Source: Melastoma dodecandrum
Taxonomy: Eukaryota > Streptophyta > Magnoliopsida > Myrtales > Melastomataceae
Length of the DNA stretch: 64,000 nucleotides
Direction of reading: 5' to 3'
Assembly (NCBI GenBank): GCA_029817715.1
Contig: JARUPY010000398.1
Location: 806,001-870,000, forward strand
The notes beneath the pieces were generated by a model, which saw only the letters and a program-made list of their open reading frames with translations, was not told where the DNA came from and did no database searches. How positions within the stretch are numbered: position 1 is the stretch's first letter; each line of letters opens with the position of its first letter. Shown one piece after another: positions 55,724 to 64,000 of the stretch. Both the position numbers and the translations under genes were made by a program.

Positions 55724-57638
55724 TCGTGTCGATGTCGGAGTGCATGTAGCGCACGCGCACGCCGTGCTCGTGCAGGTATTCGGTGAGGTCCTCGGCCATG
55801 CGCTTCGTCAACGTCGTGATCAACGTGCGGTAGCCGCGCTGCGAGACTTGGCGAACCTCGTCGAGCAGGTCGTCGACCTGGGCGCGGGCGGGGCGGATCT
55901 CGACCGGCGGGTCGATGAGGCCGGTCGGGCGGATGACCTGCTCCACGAAGACGCCGCCGGTGCGGTCCATCTCCCACGAGCCGGGGGTGGCCGAGACATG
56001 GATGGTCTGCGGGCGCATGGCGTCCCATTCCTCGAAGCGCAGCGGCCGGTTGTCCATGCAGGAGGGCAGGCGGAAGCCGTATTCGGCCAGCGTCGCCTTG
56101 CGGCGGAAGTCGCCGCGATACATGCCGCCGATCTGTGGCACGGTGACGTGGCTCTCGTCGGTGAAGACGAGCGCATTGTCGGGCAGGTATTCGAAGAGAG
56201 TCGGCGGCGGCTCGCCCGGCTTGCGGCCGGTGAGATAGCGCGAATAGTTCTCGATGCCGGCGCAGGAGCCGGTGGCTTCCAGCATCTCGAGATCGAACAG
56301 GGTGCGCTGCTCGAGCCGTTGGGCCTCCAACAGCCGGCCGGCGGCGTAGAGCTCGTCGAGCCGCTGCTTCAGCTCCGCCTTGATGCCCTTGATCGACTGC
56401 AGCAGCGTCGGGCGCGGCGTCACGTAATGCGAGTTCGCGTAGATCTTGATGAAGTCGAGGTCCTGCGTCTTCTTCCCCGTCAGCGGGTCGAACTCGACGA
56501 TGCCCTCCACCTCGTCGCCGAAGAAGGAGACGCGCCAGGCGCGGTCCTCGTAGTGGGCCGGGAACAGCTCGACCGTATCGCCGCGCACCCGGAACACGCC
56601 GCGTGAGAAATCGCCGGCGGAGCGCTTGTATTGGAGCGCGACGAGATCGCTGATCAGCTGGCGCTGGTCGATCTTCTCGCCGTTGCGGACCGTGAAGGTC
56701 ATCGCCGTGTAGGTCTCGACCGAGCCGATGCCGTAGATGCAGCTGACCGAGGCGACCACGATGACGTCGTCGCGCTCCAGGATCGCCCGCGTCGCCGAGT
56801 GGCGCATGCGGTCGATCTGCTCGTTGATCTGGCTGTCTTTCTCGATGTACGTGTCCGTGCGCGGGACGTAGGCCTCCGGCTGGTAATAGTCGTAGTAGGA
56901 GACGAAATATTCGACCGCGTTGTTCGGGAAGAAGCTCTTGAACTCGCCGTAGAGCTGCGCGGCCAGCGTCTTGTTGGGCGCGAGCACGAGGGCGGGCCGC
57001 CCGGTGCGCGCGATCACCTGCGCCATCGTGAAGGTCTTGCCCGAGCCGGTGACGCCGAGCAGCACCTGGTCGCGCTCGTGGGCGTCGACGCCGGCGACCA
57101 GTTCGTCGATCGCGTGCGGCTGGTCGCCCTTCGGCTCGTACTCCGAGACAAGGTCGAATTTGATGCCGCCTTCGGATTTGTCGGGCCGCGCCGGGCGGTG
57201 CGGCGTCCAGGGCAGACCCTGCCGGATGTTGGGATCGCCGCGCTCGAGCAGCGACTTCAGGCTGTCGGCCGTCGCGGCCGCGCCCGTCATGCCGCGCGGA
57301 TGCGCAACGTCGTCCGCGGCGGGCTTCGGCGGCGCCGTGTCGAGGTCGCCCTCGGCATCGAGGCCGAACATGTCGGCGAGCTTCTTGTCGATGCGGGCCG
57401 CCGGCGCGTCGGCGTCGAAGCGCGCCTGGCCCTCTTCAAAGCCCGCGGGCTTCACGTTGAGTGCCGGGTTGAGCAGCGCGGCGAGATGCTCGCCGAGCGG
57501 CGTCACCTCGGGCTTGGCGGCCTTGGACTTGCCGGTCGGGCGCGGCATGTCGGATTTGGCGGGCGCTTCGCGACGCTTCGGCTTGGCGCTCGCCTCGGCC
57601 AGCGCCTTCGGTTCGCCCGTCTTCGTCGATCTCGGCAT
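54939..57638 (-). CDS. uvrB: excinuclease ABC subunit B
   Basis: An 899-residue DNA repair helicase. The UvrB core starts near residue 160 ([19 protein letters not shown]); Walker A is [14 protein letters not shown], the damage-clamping hairpin is [21 protein letters not shown], and [29 protein letters not shown] and [12 protein letters not shown] are helicase motifs. A UvrC-binding UVR motif ([20 protein letters not shown]) follows. The N-terminal 155 residues and the last 60 are low-complexity extensions absent from the 670-residue E. coli protein. ATG 57638 is the first good start. It bounds the island on the right. Confidence 0.96.
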
Positions 57639-57941
57639 GCGGCGAATATGGCGTGCCGTGCCGCCGGATGGAAGGCGGCAGGCTGGCACGAGCCTCGGCC
57701 GCTCCGCGCTTCTGGATCCAGCGGAGCGCCGTGCGGCGGAGTACCTGTGCTTGCGCCAGAGGCTGGGCTCGGCCCGACCCCCGCCGCGCAGGCGGCCTCG
57801 ACGGTGCGACATTGCTGCGTGAGGGCCGCAAAGCCGATCAATCACATCGTGATCGTCGTCGGCGCACGGCGTCACGCGGCGTCCGGAAGCTACTCGCAGC
57901 TGCGCGCGGCCGACATCGGACGGAAATCGACGAAGTGTCCT
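57639..57941. other. uvrB upstream region
   Basis: About 300 bases with no supported gene. It includes a hairpin at 57700-57728 (CGCTCCGC pairing with GCGGAGCG, with CTGGATCCAG in its loop). I looked for a GTTC-N7-GTTC or GAAC-N7-GAAC SOS box and did not find one. Confidence 0.5.
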
Positions 57942-58220
57942 CTACCAGCGTCGGGAGCCGGCTCCGAAGCCGCCGGTCAGAACGCGGAGTATCAGGAGGA
58001 GGACGATGGCGCCGATGGTCGCGTGGATGATCGCGCCCAGAAGGCCTGTCCCGAGGTGCAAGTGGAAGTGGACGAAGAGCCAATTGCCGATGAAGGCTCC
58101 GACAATGCCGACGAGCAGATCGCCGACGATACCGAAGCCGCCGCCCTGGACGATCAGGCCGGCCAGCCAACCCGCGATGACGCCGACGAGGATGATGACG
58201 AGCAGATGTTCGCCGGACAT
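57942..58220 (-). CDS. GlsB/YeaQ/YmgE family small membrane protein
   Basis: A 92-residue protein with three helices. VGVIAGWLAGLIVQGGGFGIVG and LLVGIVGAFIGNWLF are the transglycosylase-associated (GlsB/YmgE) signature. Often a stress-induced membrane protein; the molecular role is unknown. It precedes uvrB on the same strand by about 300 bases, so co-transcription is not assured. Confidence 0.9.
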   Translation of the reverse strand: MSGEHLLVIILVGVIAGWLAGLIVQGGGFGIVGDLLVGIVGAFIGNWLFVHFHLHLGTGLLGAIIHATIGAIVLLLILRVLTGGFGAGSRRW

Positions 58221-58256
58221 GGTCAGGGCCTCCCGTTCGGAAGGTAGACGCGCAGC

Positions 58257-58856
58257 TCAGCCGCTCGTTCCTCCGGCCCGGCGAGCGCCTGCGAACATGC
58301 GGTAGAGCGCGCCGGCCGCTGCACCTGCGAGAGCGTCGAGCACGAGACCATGACCGGGCAGGGAGCCGGGATCCAGAAGGCCGAACCGGGCGAGCGCGAG
58401 ACCGGCCGCCGAGATCGCGATTGCGACGAGGCTGCCGGCGAACGCGTAGGCGAGGTGGCTCGTCAGCTCGAGCCGGCGAAGCAGCGCATGGGCGATCAAC
58501 AGGCTCGTCGCGGCGGCCCGCGCCCCGCCGAGGAGAGCTGCGAGAATCAGCATCGGCAGCCAACGGCTGGTGTCCGCTCCCGTCTGTCCCGCGAGGCGAT
58601 GCAGCGTCGCGTCGGCCCGCGTCACGTCGAGTCCCGCGAGGGCGAGCGCGACCACGAGGCCGGCGAGAAGCGCCGCGACGAAGGAGCGGGGTACCTCCCG
58701 GTGCCGCGAGTGCTGCTGCTCCTCGGCCGAGTTCCGGATGGCGGCGAAGACGGCTTGCGTCTCGGGTTCCGCTGCATGCGCCACGCGGGCACCCGGCGCC
58801 TGCGCACGCTGCGGCGCGCCGCGTTTGCCGAAGACGGGAGGAGCGGCAGACGTCAT
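58257..58856 (-). CDS. hypothetical membrane protein
   Basis: A 199-residue protein from ATG 58856 with a hydrophilic N-terminus (about 1-55) and about four helices (FVAALLAGLVVALALAGLDV, WLPMLILAALLGGARAAATS, LAYAFAGSLVAIAISAAGLA, LVLDALAGAAAGALY). No family recognised. It may form a unit with the GlsB-like gene 36 bases downstream. Confidence 0.6.
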   Translation of the reverse strand: MTSAAPPVFGKRGAPQRAQAPGARVAHAAEPETQAVFAAIRNSAEEQQHSRHREVPRSFVAALLAGLVVALALAGLDVTRADATLHRLAGQTGADTSRWLPMLILAALLGGARAAATSLLIAHALLRRLELTSHLAYAFAGSLVAIAISAAGLALARFGLLDPGSLPGHGLVLDALAGAAAGALYRMFAGARRAGGTSG

Positions 58857-58925
58857 GGCGCGCAGTCTAGACGCGCAGCGTGAAGAACCCCTTGCCTGAA
58901 TCACCGCCGAATCGGGCAAACGCCT

Positions 58926-59455
58926 TCACGCGCGCATCTCGTCGACGCGCTCGTAGTCGACGAAGAGGCACGCCGCCTCGTCGTGCGGGCCGCGCGGCGG
59001 CCTCTCGCGTTTGACTTCGCGCCACTCGGCGGGCGCGACGAGAGGAAAGAACGTGTCCGCCGGCGGCGCAGATCGACGACCGTCACGTGCAGGCGGCTCG
59101 TCCGCGCCATCAGCTCGGCGAAGAGGCTCGCCCCTCCGATCAGCGCGATCGCGTCGGCGTGGAGGCGCGCGCCGTCTTCGGCCGCCGCGGCGAGGGCGGC
59201 ATCGGCGTCCCGTGCCAGGCGGACGCCCCGCGGCAGGTCGAGCTCTCGATGTGAGACGACGATGCTGGCGCGCCCGGGCAGCGGCCGGCCGATCGAGTCC
59301 CACGTGCGGCGGCCCATGATCATCGGGCGCCCCATCGTCAGCCCGCGGAAGCGGGCGAGGTCAGTCGGGATCGACCACGGCAGCGTTCCGTCGTGGCCGA
59401 TCGCCCCGTTTCGCGCGACGGCGACGACGCCGACGAGGGGAAGCGTGCGACTCAG
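58926..59455 (-). pseudogene. folA: dihydrofolate reductase with a frameshift and no usual start codon
   Basis: The N-terminal frame reads TLPLVGVVAVARNGAIGHDG, LPWSIPTDLARFRGLTMGRP, IMGRRTWDSIG and IALIGGASLFAELMA, all DHFR blocks. After VTVVDL (near 59060) the sense moves to another frame reading APPADTFFPLVAPAEWREVK and ending FVDYERVDEMRA at 58926. One base missing in CTGCGCC (CTGGCGCC expected) would explain it. The only start consistent with the N-terminus is CTG 59455, overlapping the upstream stop as CTGA. folA is usually core, so a sequencing error is a serious possibility. thyA is not adjacent. Confidence 0.8.
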
Positions 59456-59724
59456 CAGAAGCGAGGGGCGGAGCGCGGGTCGGCGCCGTCCGCCTCGAGG
59501 TGGAAGCGCAAATCGCCGAAGCCGCCAAGGTACCGCGCGTCGAGTTGCTGCATCTTCTCCGCGAACGCCTGGCGCTGCACGCCGTCGAGGCGGGTCATCA
59601 GCGAATCGATGACGGCCTGCAGCGACATGCCGGCGTCGAGGATCGGCCGATCCCCAGGGCGGGAACGCGCGACGCTTGAATCGAGAAGGGCCATGAGACG
59701 TTCGAGCCGATAAACGGACATCAC
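59452..59724 (-). CDS. small hypothetical protein upstream of folA
   Basis: A 90-residue, mostly helical protein (SVYRLERLMALLDSSVARSR, AVIDSLMTRLDGVQRQAFAE, MQQLDARYLGGFGDLRFHLE). No family recognised. Its TGA overlaps the presumed CTG start of folA, suggesting coupling. Confidence 0.55.
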   Translation of the reverse strand: MMSVYRLERLMALLDSSVARSRPGDRPILDAGMSLQAVIDSLMTRLDGVQRQAFAEKMQQLDARYLGGFGDLRFHLEADGADPRSAPRFC

Positions 59725-59907
59725 CTACCTCGATATGGACTGGACAATCTTAAGAGCGGCTTTCCCGAACGTGCGACATCCAAAATAGATGTCGGGAAAG
59801 GCGATACACCTGCATTCATCAGCAACACCCGTGTGCTGACCCGTATCAGGGCAGGAAAATGCCCAAGCGTTCGCGAATTTGCAACTTCACTTTCGAACAA
59901 TCGCGGG

Positions 59908-61086
59908 CTACTCGGCCGCGCGCATGAACCCGCGCAGGGAGGCCGCCTCCGGCGCGCCCGGTTCGGCGAAATCCATCGCATCGATCCGCTCGCCGCGCTT
60001 CAGGATCTTTTCGGCGGAGGTCCCGGCTGCGGCGACGTCCTCGCCGACCTGCCGGAAGTGCGTCTGCAGCTTGCCGATGCGCTCCTGCAGGCGCGAGACG
60101 TCGGCGACGAGGAGGCGCACCTCGTCCTGGATCTTGTGCGCCTCCTCCCGGACGCGGGCGTCGCGGACGATCCCCTGCATGACTTGAACAGCCATCATCA
60201 GCAGCGAGGGCGAGACGATGATGATACGCGCGCGACTGGCGCGCGCGACGACGTCCTCGAACCCTTCGTGGATCTCGGCGTAGAGCGATTCGGACGGCAC
60301 GAAGAGGAAGGCGATGTCCTGCGTCTCGCCGGGCAGGAAATAGCGCTCCGCGATGTCGCGGATGTGCTTGCCGACATCCTCGCGCACGCGTTGCGCGGCC
60401 ACCTTGAGGGCGGCAGCTTCCGCGCCCGCCGCTTTCAGCGCGCTGAAAGCTTCGAGCGGAAATTTGGCGTCGACCACCATCAGGCGCGGATCGCCGGGCA
60501 GGCGAATGCAGCAGTCGGGGCGCGCCCGGTTGGAGAGCGTGTACTGAAATTCATAGGCGCCGCTCGGCAGTGCGTCGCGGATGATCGCTTCCATGCGGCC
60601 CTGGCCGAAGGCACCGCGCGCCTGCTTGTTGGCGAGAATGTCCTTGAGGCCGAGCACTTCCTGCGTGAGCCCGGCGAGACGGCTCTGCGCCGCATCGATG
60701 ACCGCGAGCCGCTCGTTCAGCCTCGTGAGGTTCTCGGTCGAGGTCTTGCTGGAGGCTTCGAGCCCCTGGCCGAGCCGCATGCCGACGGCATCGAGCCGCT
60801 CGGAGACGAGGCGCGCGAGATCGGCCTGGCGCGTGCCGAAGACCTCGGCGACGGTCTGCATCCGTCCGGTGAGCTCGGAGGACGCGCGGGCCAGCGATGC
60901 GATCTTCGCGTCGAGCTCGATCTGCCGGTCCTCCGCGGCGTCCTGCTCGCGCCGATGCGCGACGGCGGAGCGCCACAGCGCGACGAGCAGGACGAGGACG
61001 ACGAGGCCTGCGAAGGCCGCCGCGCCGGCGGCGAGTTGAGCTGGCGTGAGGGCGATGCCCGCGAGCACGACGGAGGTACGGTCCAT
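59908..61086 (-). CDS. rmuC: DNA recombination protein RmuC
   Basis: A 392-residue protein. An N-terminal membrane helix (about 18-40) and a coiled coil (50-150) precede the RmuC nuclease-fold domain: FGQGRMEAIIRDALPSGAYE, DCCIRLPGDPRLMVVDAKFP, DIAFLFVPSESLYAEIHE and SPSLLMMAVQVM. RmuC limits inversions at short repeats. It stands alone on this strand, about 180 bases above the small gene upstream of folA. Confidence 0.93.
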   Translation of the reverse strand: MDRTSVVLAGIALTPAQLAAGAAAFAGLVVLVLLVALWRSAVAHRREQDAAEDRQIELDAKIASLARASSELTGRMQTVAEVFGTRQADLARLVSERLDAVGMRLGQGLEASSKTSTENLTRLNERLAVIDAAQSRLAGLTQEVLGLKDILANKQARGAFGQGRMEAIIRDALPSGAYEFQYTLSNRARPDCCIRLPGDPRLMVVDAKFPLEAFSALKAAGAEAAALKVAAQRVREDVGKHIRDIAERYFLPGETQDIAFLFVPSESLYAEIHEGFEDVVARASRARIIIVSPSLLMMAVQVMQGIVRDARVREEAHKIQDEVRLLVADVSRLQERIGKLQTHFRQVGEDVAAAGTSAEKILKRGERIDAMDFAEPGAPEAASLRGFMRAAE

Positions 61087-61249
61087 CCCACATGGCTAGC
61101 CGATTCGCCGCGGACGAACAAACCTGGAACGCGGGCCGCTGGGCCGCCGCCCCTATGCCGGAAGGCGTCAGGCTTGGGCGGAGCGAATGAACCGGCCGAC
61201 CTCCTCGCCGCTTTAAGGGTGGGTGGCGGTGTTCGTTTGGGAGGGATCA

Positions 61250-61681
61250 ATGGCGAAGAAGACGTTCGGGATCGCGCAGTGGAAGGGTGGCCTGAAGGAC
61301 GGCAAGGGCATCGTGTCGACGCAGAGCGGTGCGTTGAAGGATCAGCCGTATAGGTTCAACACGCGCTTCGAGGACAAGCCCGGCACCAATCCCGAAGAGC
61401 TGATCGGCGCAGCGCATGCGAGTTGCTATGCGATGGCGATGTCGCTTTTCCTCGGCGAGGCCGGCTTCACAGCCGACCAGATGGACACTCATTCGGACGT
61501 GTTCTTGGAACAGGACGGCGAAGGCTTCTCGGTGAAGCGCATTCAGCTGTCCATTAAGGCGAAGATCCCGGGAATCGACGAGGCGAAGTTCCACGAGGTC
61601 GCGACTGCCGCCAAGGACAATTGCCCGATCTCGAAACTTCTGACCGCGCAGATCTCCCTCGACGCCCAGCTCCTCGCGTAA
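61250..61681 (+). CDS. OsmC family peroxiredoxin
   Basis: A 143-residue protein reducing organic hydroperoxides. Cys59 in AAHASCYAMAMSLFL and Cys125 in KDNCPISKLL are the two redox cysteines, and GTNPEELIGAAH is the preceding conserved loop. GGGAGGG precedes ATG 61250. OsmC rather than Ohr by the FNTRFED start of the domain. Confidence 0.92.
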   Translation: MAKKTFGIAQWKGGLKDGKGIVSTQSGALKDQPYRFNTRFEDKPGTNPEELIGAAHASCYAMAMSLFLGEAGFTADQMDTHSDVFLEQDGEGFSVKRIQLSIKAKIPGIDEAKFHEVATAAKDNCPISKLLTAQISLDAQLLA

Positions 61682-61751
61682 GCGGGAGCCTGACGGGCGC
61701 CGCGCGACCGGCTAAGCTCGACGTCCTGTCGGTCGCGGTTCGGGAGCAAAC

Positions 61752-62246
61752 GTGCGCAGACGGCGCTTCGACCATCCGCTCGCGTTGCTCTTCTGGTCTC
61801 AGATGGGCATGGCGTACGCCCTGCCGATCGGGCTGGAGATCGCCGCGCAATGGCAAGGGCATCCGAGCCGCGGCGCGGCGATCATCGCGCTCGTCTGGCC
61901 GGTGGCGATGGCGACGCTGGGCGCGATGGTCGTGCTGGCCGATTTCGGCGCGCTCTACGGCTGGGTGGTCACGCGGGCACGCCGGGCGTGGGGGCTCGGC
62001 AGCGGGCTCCTTTATGCGATCTTCGTCTTCTTGGCGCTCGCGCTCTCCCAGGCCGGCCCGCACAACGCCCGTATGGCCTGGGCCGACTATCTGGTGGCCG
62101 GGCAGGTCTCGGGGCTGCTAGCTTTGCTCGTCGCCTACGCGGTCGAGATCATGGCCGGTGCGCTGATCGTTTGCCTGCTGGTCTCGACCCTGCGACGGCT
62201 GCGTCGCCTCAGCCGGCTTCGCGTGGCGGGACAGGCGACAAATTGA
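61752..62246 (+). CDS. hypothetical membrane protein
   Basis: A 164-residue protein from GTG 61752 with about four helices ([71 protein letters not shown]). No family recognised. It lies between the OsmC gene and def on the same strand. Confidence 0.6.
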   Translation: MRRRRFDHPLALLFWSQMGMAYALPIGLEIAAQWQGHPSRGAAIIALVWPVAMATLGAMVVLADFGALYGWVVTRARRAWGLGSGLLYAIFVFLALALSQAGPHNARMAWADYLVAGQVSGLLALLVAYAVEIMAGALIVCLLVSTLRRLRRLSRLRVAGQATN

Positions 62247-62277
62247 CCGCGGCTGCTCGCCCGCTTATGTGCGCGTC

Positions 62278-62829
62278 ATGGCCCTCCGTCCGATCCTGAT
62301 CATTCCCGACGTCCGCCTGCGTCAGGTCGCCGAGCACGTTCCGGCGGTGGACGCCGAGGTGCGCAAGCTCGTAGAGGACATGTTCGAGACGATGTACAAG
62401 GCGCCCGGCATCGGGCTCGCGGCGCCGCAGATCGGCGTCATGCAGCGCATCGTCGTCCTCGACGTCGCCAAGCGCGCCCAGGAGGACGCGTCGCCCGAGC
62501 CGATGGTCTTCATCAACCCAGTCATCACTTGGTCGTCGGAAGAGCGCTCGGTCTACGAGGAAGGCTGCCTCTCGATTCCCGATTATTATGAGGAGGTCGA
62601 GCGCCCCGCCGTGGTCCACGTCTCCTTTCTCGACCGCGACGGCAAGCCGAGCTCGATCGAGGCCGACGGCATCCTCGCAACGTGCCTGCAGCACGAGATC
62701 GACCACCTGAACGGGGTGCTTTTCATCGATCACATCTCACGCCTGAAGCGGACGCGGGTTCTGCGCAAGTTCGAGAAGGCTGCGCAGCGCGACGCGGACG
62801 AGGCGCCGTACAACGCCTCGCGCGGCTAG
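62278..62829 (+). CDS. def: peptide deformylase
   Basis: A 183-residue metalloenzyme that removes the formyl group from nascent proteins. The three motifs are [10 protein letters not shown] (near 44), EEGCLSI (Cys97) and [11 protein letters not shown] (His139, Glu140, His143), giving the metal site. fmt follows after three bases, so removal and addition of the formyl group are encoded together. Confidence 0.97.
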   Translation: MALRPILIIPDVRLRQVAEHVPAVDAEVRKLVEDMFETMYKAPGIGLAAPQIGVMQRIVVLDVAKRAQEDASPEPMVFINPVITWSSEERSVYEEGCLSIPDYYEEVERPAVVHVSFLDRDGKPSSIEADGILATCLQHEIDHLNGVLFIDHISRLKRTRVLRKFEKAAQRDADEAPYNASRG

Positions 62830-62832
62830 CGC

Positions 62833-63762
62833 TTGCGCATTGCCTTTCTTGGCACGCCGGCCTTCGCGGTGCCGACCCTCGCCGCGCTGCACGACGCGGG
62901 CCACGACATCGCCGCCGTCTACACCCGCGCGCCGAAGCCGGCGGGGCGCCGCGGCCTCGCGCTGACACCTTCGCCGGTGCACGCCTTCGCCGAAGAGCGC
63001 GGGCTTCCCGTGATGACGCCGAAGACTCTCCGTGACGATCTGGCGATCGAGAGCTTCGGTGCCCTTGGCGTCGTGCTCGGTGTCGTCGTCGGCTACGGGA
63101 TGATCCTGCCGCCAGCTCTTCTGACGGTGCCGCCGCATGGATTTCTCAATCTGCATCCCTCGCTGCTGCCGCGATGGCGCGGCGCGGCGCCGATCCAGCG
63201 TCCGATCCTCGCCGGAGATGCGGAGACCGCGGCGGCGATCATGCGGATGGAGGAGGGGCTCGACACGGGGCCGGTGGCGCTCGAGGAGCGCGTCGCGATC
63301 CCACCCGATGCGACAGCCGGCGACATGCACCACCGCCTCGCCGAGATCGGCGCGCGCCTGATGGTGGAGGCGCTCGCGCGTCTCGACGCGGGGACGCTGG
63401 CGTTTCGCGCGCAGGCGCAGGACGGCGTCGTCTACGCCGCCAAGATCGACAAGGCGGAGGCGCGGATCGACTGGACGCGGCCCGCGCGCGACATTCACAA
63501 TCTCGTTCGTGGGCTGTCGCCGTTTCCCGGAGCCTTCATCCAGGCCGACTTCGGCCGAGGGCCGGAGCGGCTCAAGGTGTTGCGCGCGCAGCTCGTCGAC
63601 GGGCGAGGCGAGCCTGGCACGCTCCTCGATGACACGCTCGCCGTCGCCTGCGGGGACGGCGCCCTGCGCCTCCTCGAGGTTCAGCGGGCGGGCAAGTCGC
63701 CGATGGGTGCGGAGGCTTTCCTTCGCGGCATGCCGCTTCGCACCGGCGCCACACTCCGCTAG
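62833..63762 (+). CDS. fmt: methionyl-tRNA formyltransferase
   Basis: A 309-residue enzyme. MRIAFLGTPAFAVPTLAAL, LNLHPSLLPRWRGAAPIQRP (formyl-folate and catalytic His region), MRMEEGLDTGPV and the C-terminal tRNA-binding domain with RGLSPFPGAFI are present. The start is TTG 62833, directly after def. A catalytic Asn lies in LNLHPS. Confidence 0.96.
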   Translation: MRIAFLGTPAFAVPTLAALHDAGHDIAAVYTRAPKPAGRRGLALTPSPVHAFAEERGLPVMTPKTLRDDLAIESFGALGVVLGVVVGYGMILPPALLTVPPHGFLNLHPSLLPRWRGAAPIQRPILAGDAETAAAIMRMEEGLDTGPVALEERVAIPPDATAGDMHHRLAEIGARLMVEALARLDAGTLAFRAQAQDGVVYAAKIDKAEARIDWTRPARDIHNLVRGLSPFPGAFIQADFGRGPERLKVLRAQLVDGRGEPGTLLDDTLAVACGDGALRLLEVQRAGKSPMGAEAFLRGMPLRTGATLR

Positions 63763-63790
63763 CCTGCGCTCCCGCCCGCGACGCCGCAGA

Positions 63791-64000
63791 TGCCGCGCTA
63801 CAAGCTGATCCTCGAATATGACGGCGCGCCGTTCGTCGGCTGGCAGCGGCAGGGGAACGGATTGTCCGTCCAGGAGGTCGTCGAGACCGCGCTGGCGACG
63901 CTGAACGGCGGCACGGCGATCCACATACGCGGCGCCGGACGGACGGATGCGGGCGTCCATGCGACGGGGCAGGTCGCGCATGCGGACCTGCCGCGCGAGT
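63791..64000 (+). CDS. truA: tRNA pseudouridine synthase A, N-terminal fragment
   Basis: The first 70 residues are in the window. [18 protein letters not shown] and [15 protein letters not shown], with catalytic Asp53, identify TruA, which modifies positions 38-40 of tRNA anticodon arms. The gene continues beyond the right edge. It completes the def-fmt-truA order common in alphaproteobacteria. Confidence 0.96.

Noticed and set aside
54939..57638. uvrB as the helicase partner (GajB-like) of the OLD nuclease
   Set aside because: It is a housekeeping UvrB with UVR motif and native codon use, on the opposite strand; no UvrD-like gene lies beside the nuclease.
57639..57941. SOS box before uvrB
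   Set aside because: No GTTC-N7-GTTC or GAAC-N7-GAAC was found.
1..64000. CRISPR array, prophage or integrase
   Set aside because: No regularly spaced repeats, phage structural genes, transposases or integrases were seen on either strand.

Overview
The window is a high-GC chromosomal segment of an alphaproteobacterium, most likely of the order Hyphomicrobiales (Rhizobiales). The evidence is the set of genes: a CpdR-type receiver divergent from N-formylglutamate amidohydrolase, an alpha-r8/MmgR-like small RNA between that amidohydrolase and a hisN-type phosphatase, DUF2794, DUF1007, DUF2256 and DUF882 proteins, a STAS-MlaE fusion, and glutathione-dependent formaldehyde oxidation genes. The family could be Methylobacteriaceae, Beijerinckiaceae or a relative; the sequence alone does not settle it.

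Layout. 0-3.6 kb: the start of murA, a DUF2794 protein, sppA, ihfB, lapA and trpF. 3.5-7.3 kb: tspO, a NarL/LuxR response regulator, a FIST-domain (NosP-like) sensor and a NahK/ErcS'-like hybrid kinase. 7.3-11.6 kb: a dipeptide epimerase and the mlaE-mlaF-mlaD lipid transport operon. 11.6-19.1 kb: fghA-frmA (formaldehyde detoxification), a cation diffusion facilitator, a HAD phosphatase, a DUF1444 protein, a crotonase and a CYTH-CHAD protein. 19.1-25.4 kb: a broken small gene, tRNA-Val, two single-domain receivers (one is CpdR), a DJ-1/PfpI protein, a frameshifted hybrid kinase and a cytochrome P450. 25.5-27.7 kb: N-formylglutamate amidohydrolase, the MmgR-like sRNA and hisN. 27.7-36.1 kb: the envelope/translation cluster pyrH-frr-uppS-cdsA-dxr-rseP-bamA on the minus strand. 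36.2-47.5 kb: an MFS transporter, a frameshifted soluble PAS chemoreceptor, a DUF1007-NicO metal-transport pair, a DUF882 peptidase-like protein, GNAT, heme oxygenase, tRNA-Thr, MAPEG, RraA and a second chemoreceptor. 47.5-52.5 kb: biotin genes (bioA with a DUF2256 protein, divergent from bioF-bioD) and ampG. 52.5-54.9 kb: an AT-rich inserted island with an OLD-family nuclease gene and unusual inverted repeats. 54.9-64 kb: uvrB, small membrane proteins, folA, rmuC, an OsmC protein, and def-fmt-truA.

The accessory signal is the AT-rich island between ampG and uvrB. It holds an OLD-type ATPase-TOPRIM nuclease, a family known from phage defence, and the gene is interrupted by a frameshift. A perfect 27-bp inverted repeat and a degenerate half of a dispersed palindrome lie on its left side. 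The second coherent system is the FIST sensor, hybrid kinase, LuxR regulator and TspO, which resembles the Pseudomonas NosP/NahK (PA1975-PA1978) region.

Five genes show apparent frameshifts: a small conserved gene near 19.2 kb, a hybrid kinase near 23.2 kb, a chemoreceptor near 38.5 kb, the OLD nuclease near 54.4 kb and folA near 59.06 kb. The damage to folA, normally a core gene, suggests that some of these are sequencing or assembly indels rather than true decay.
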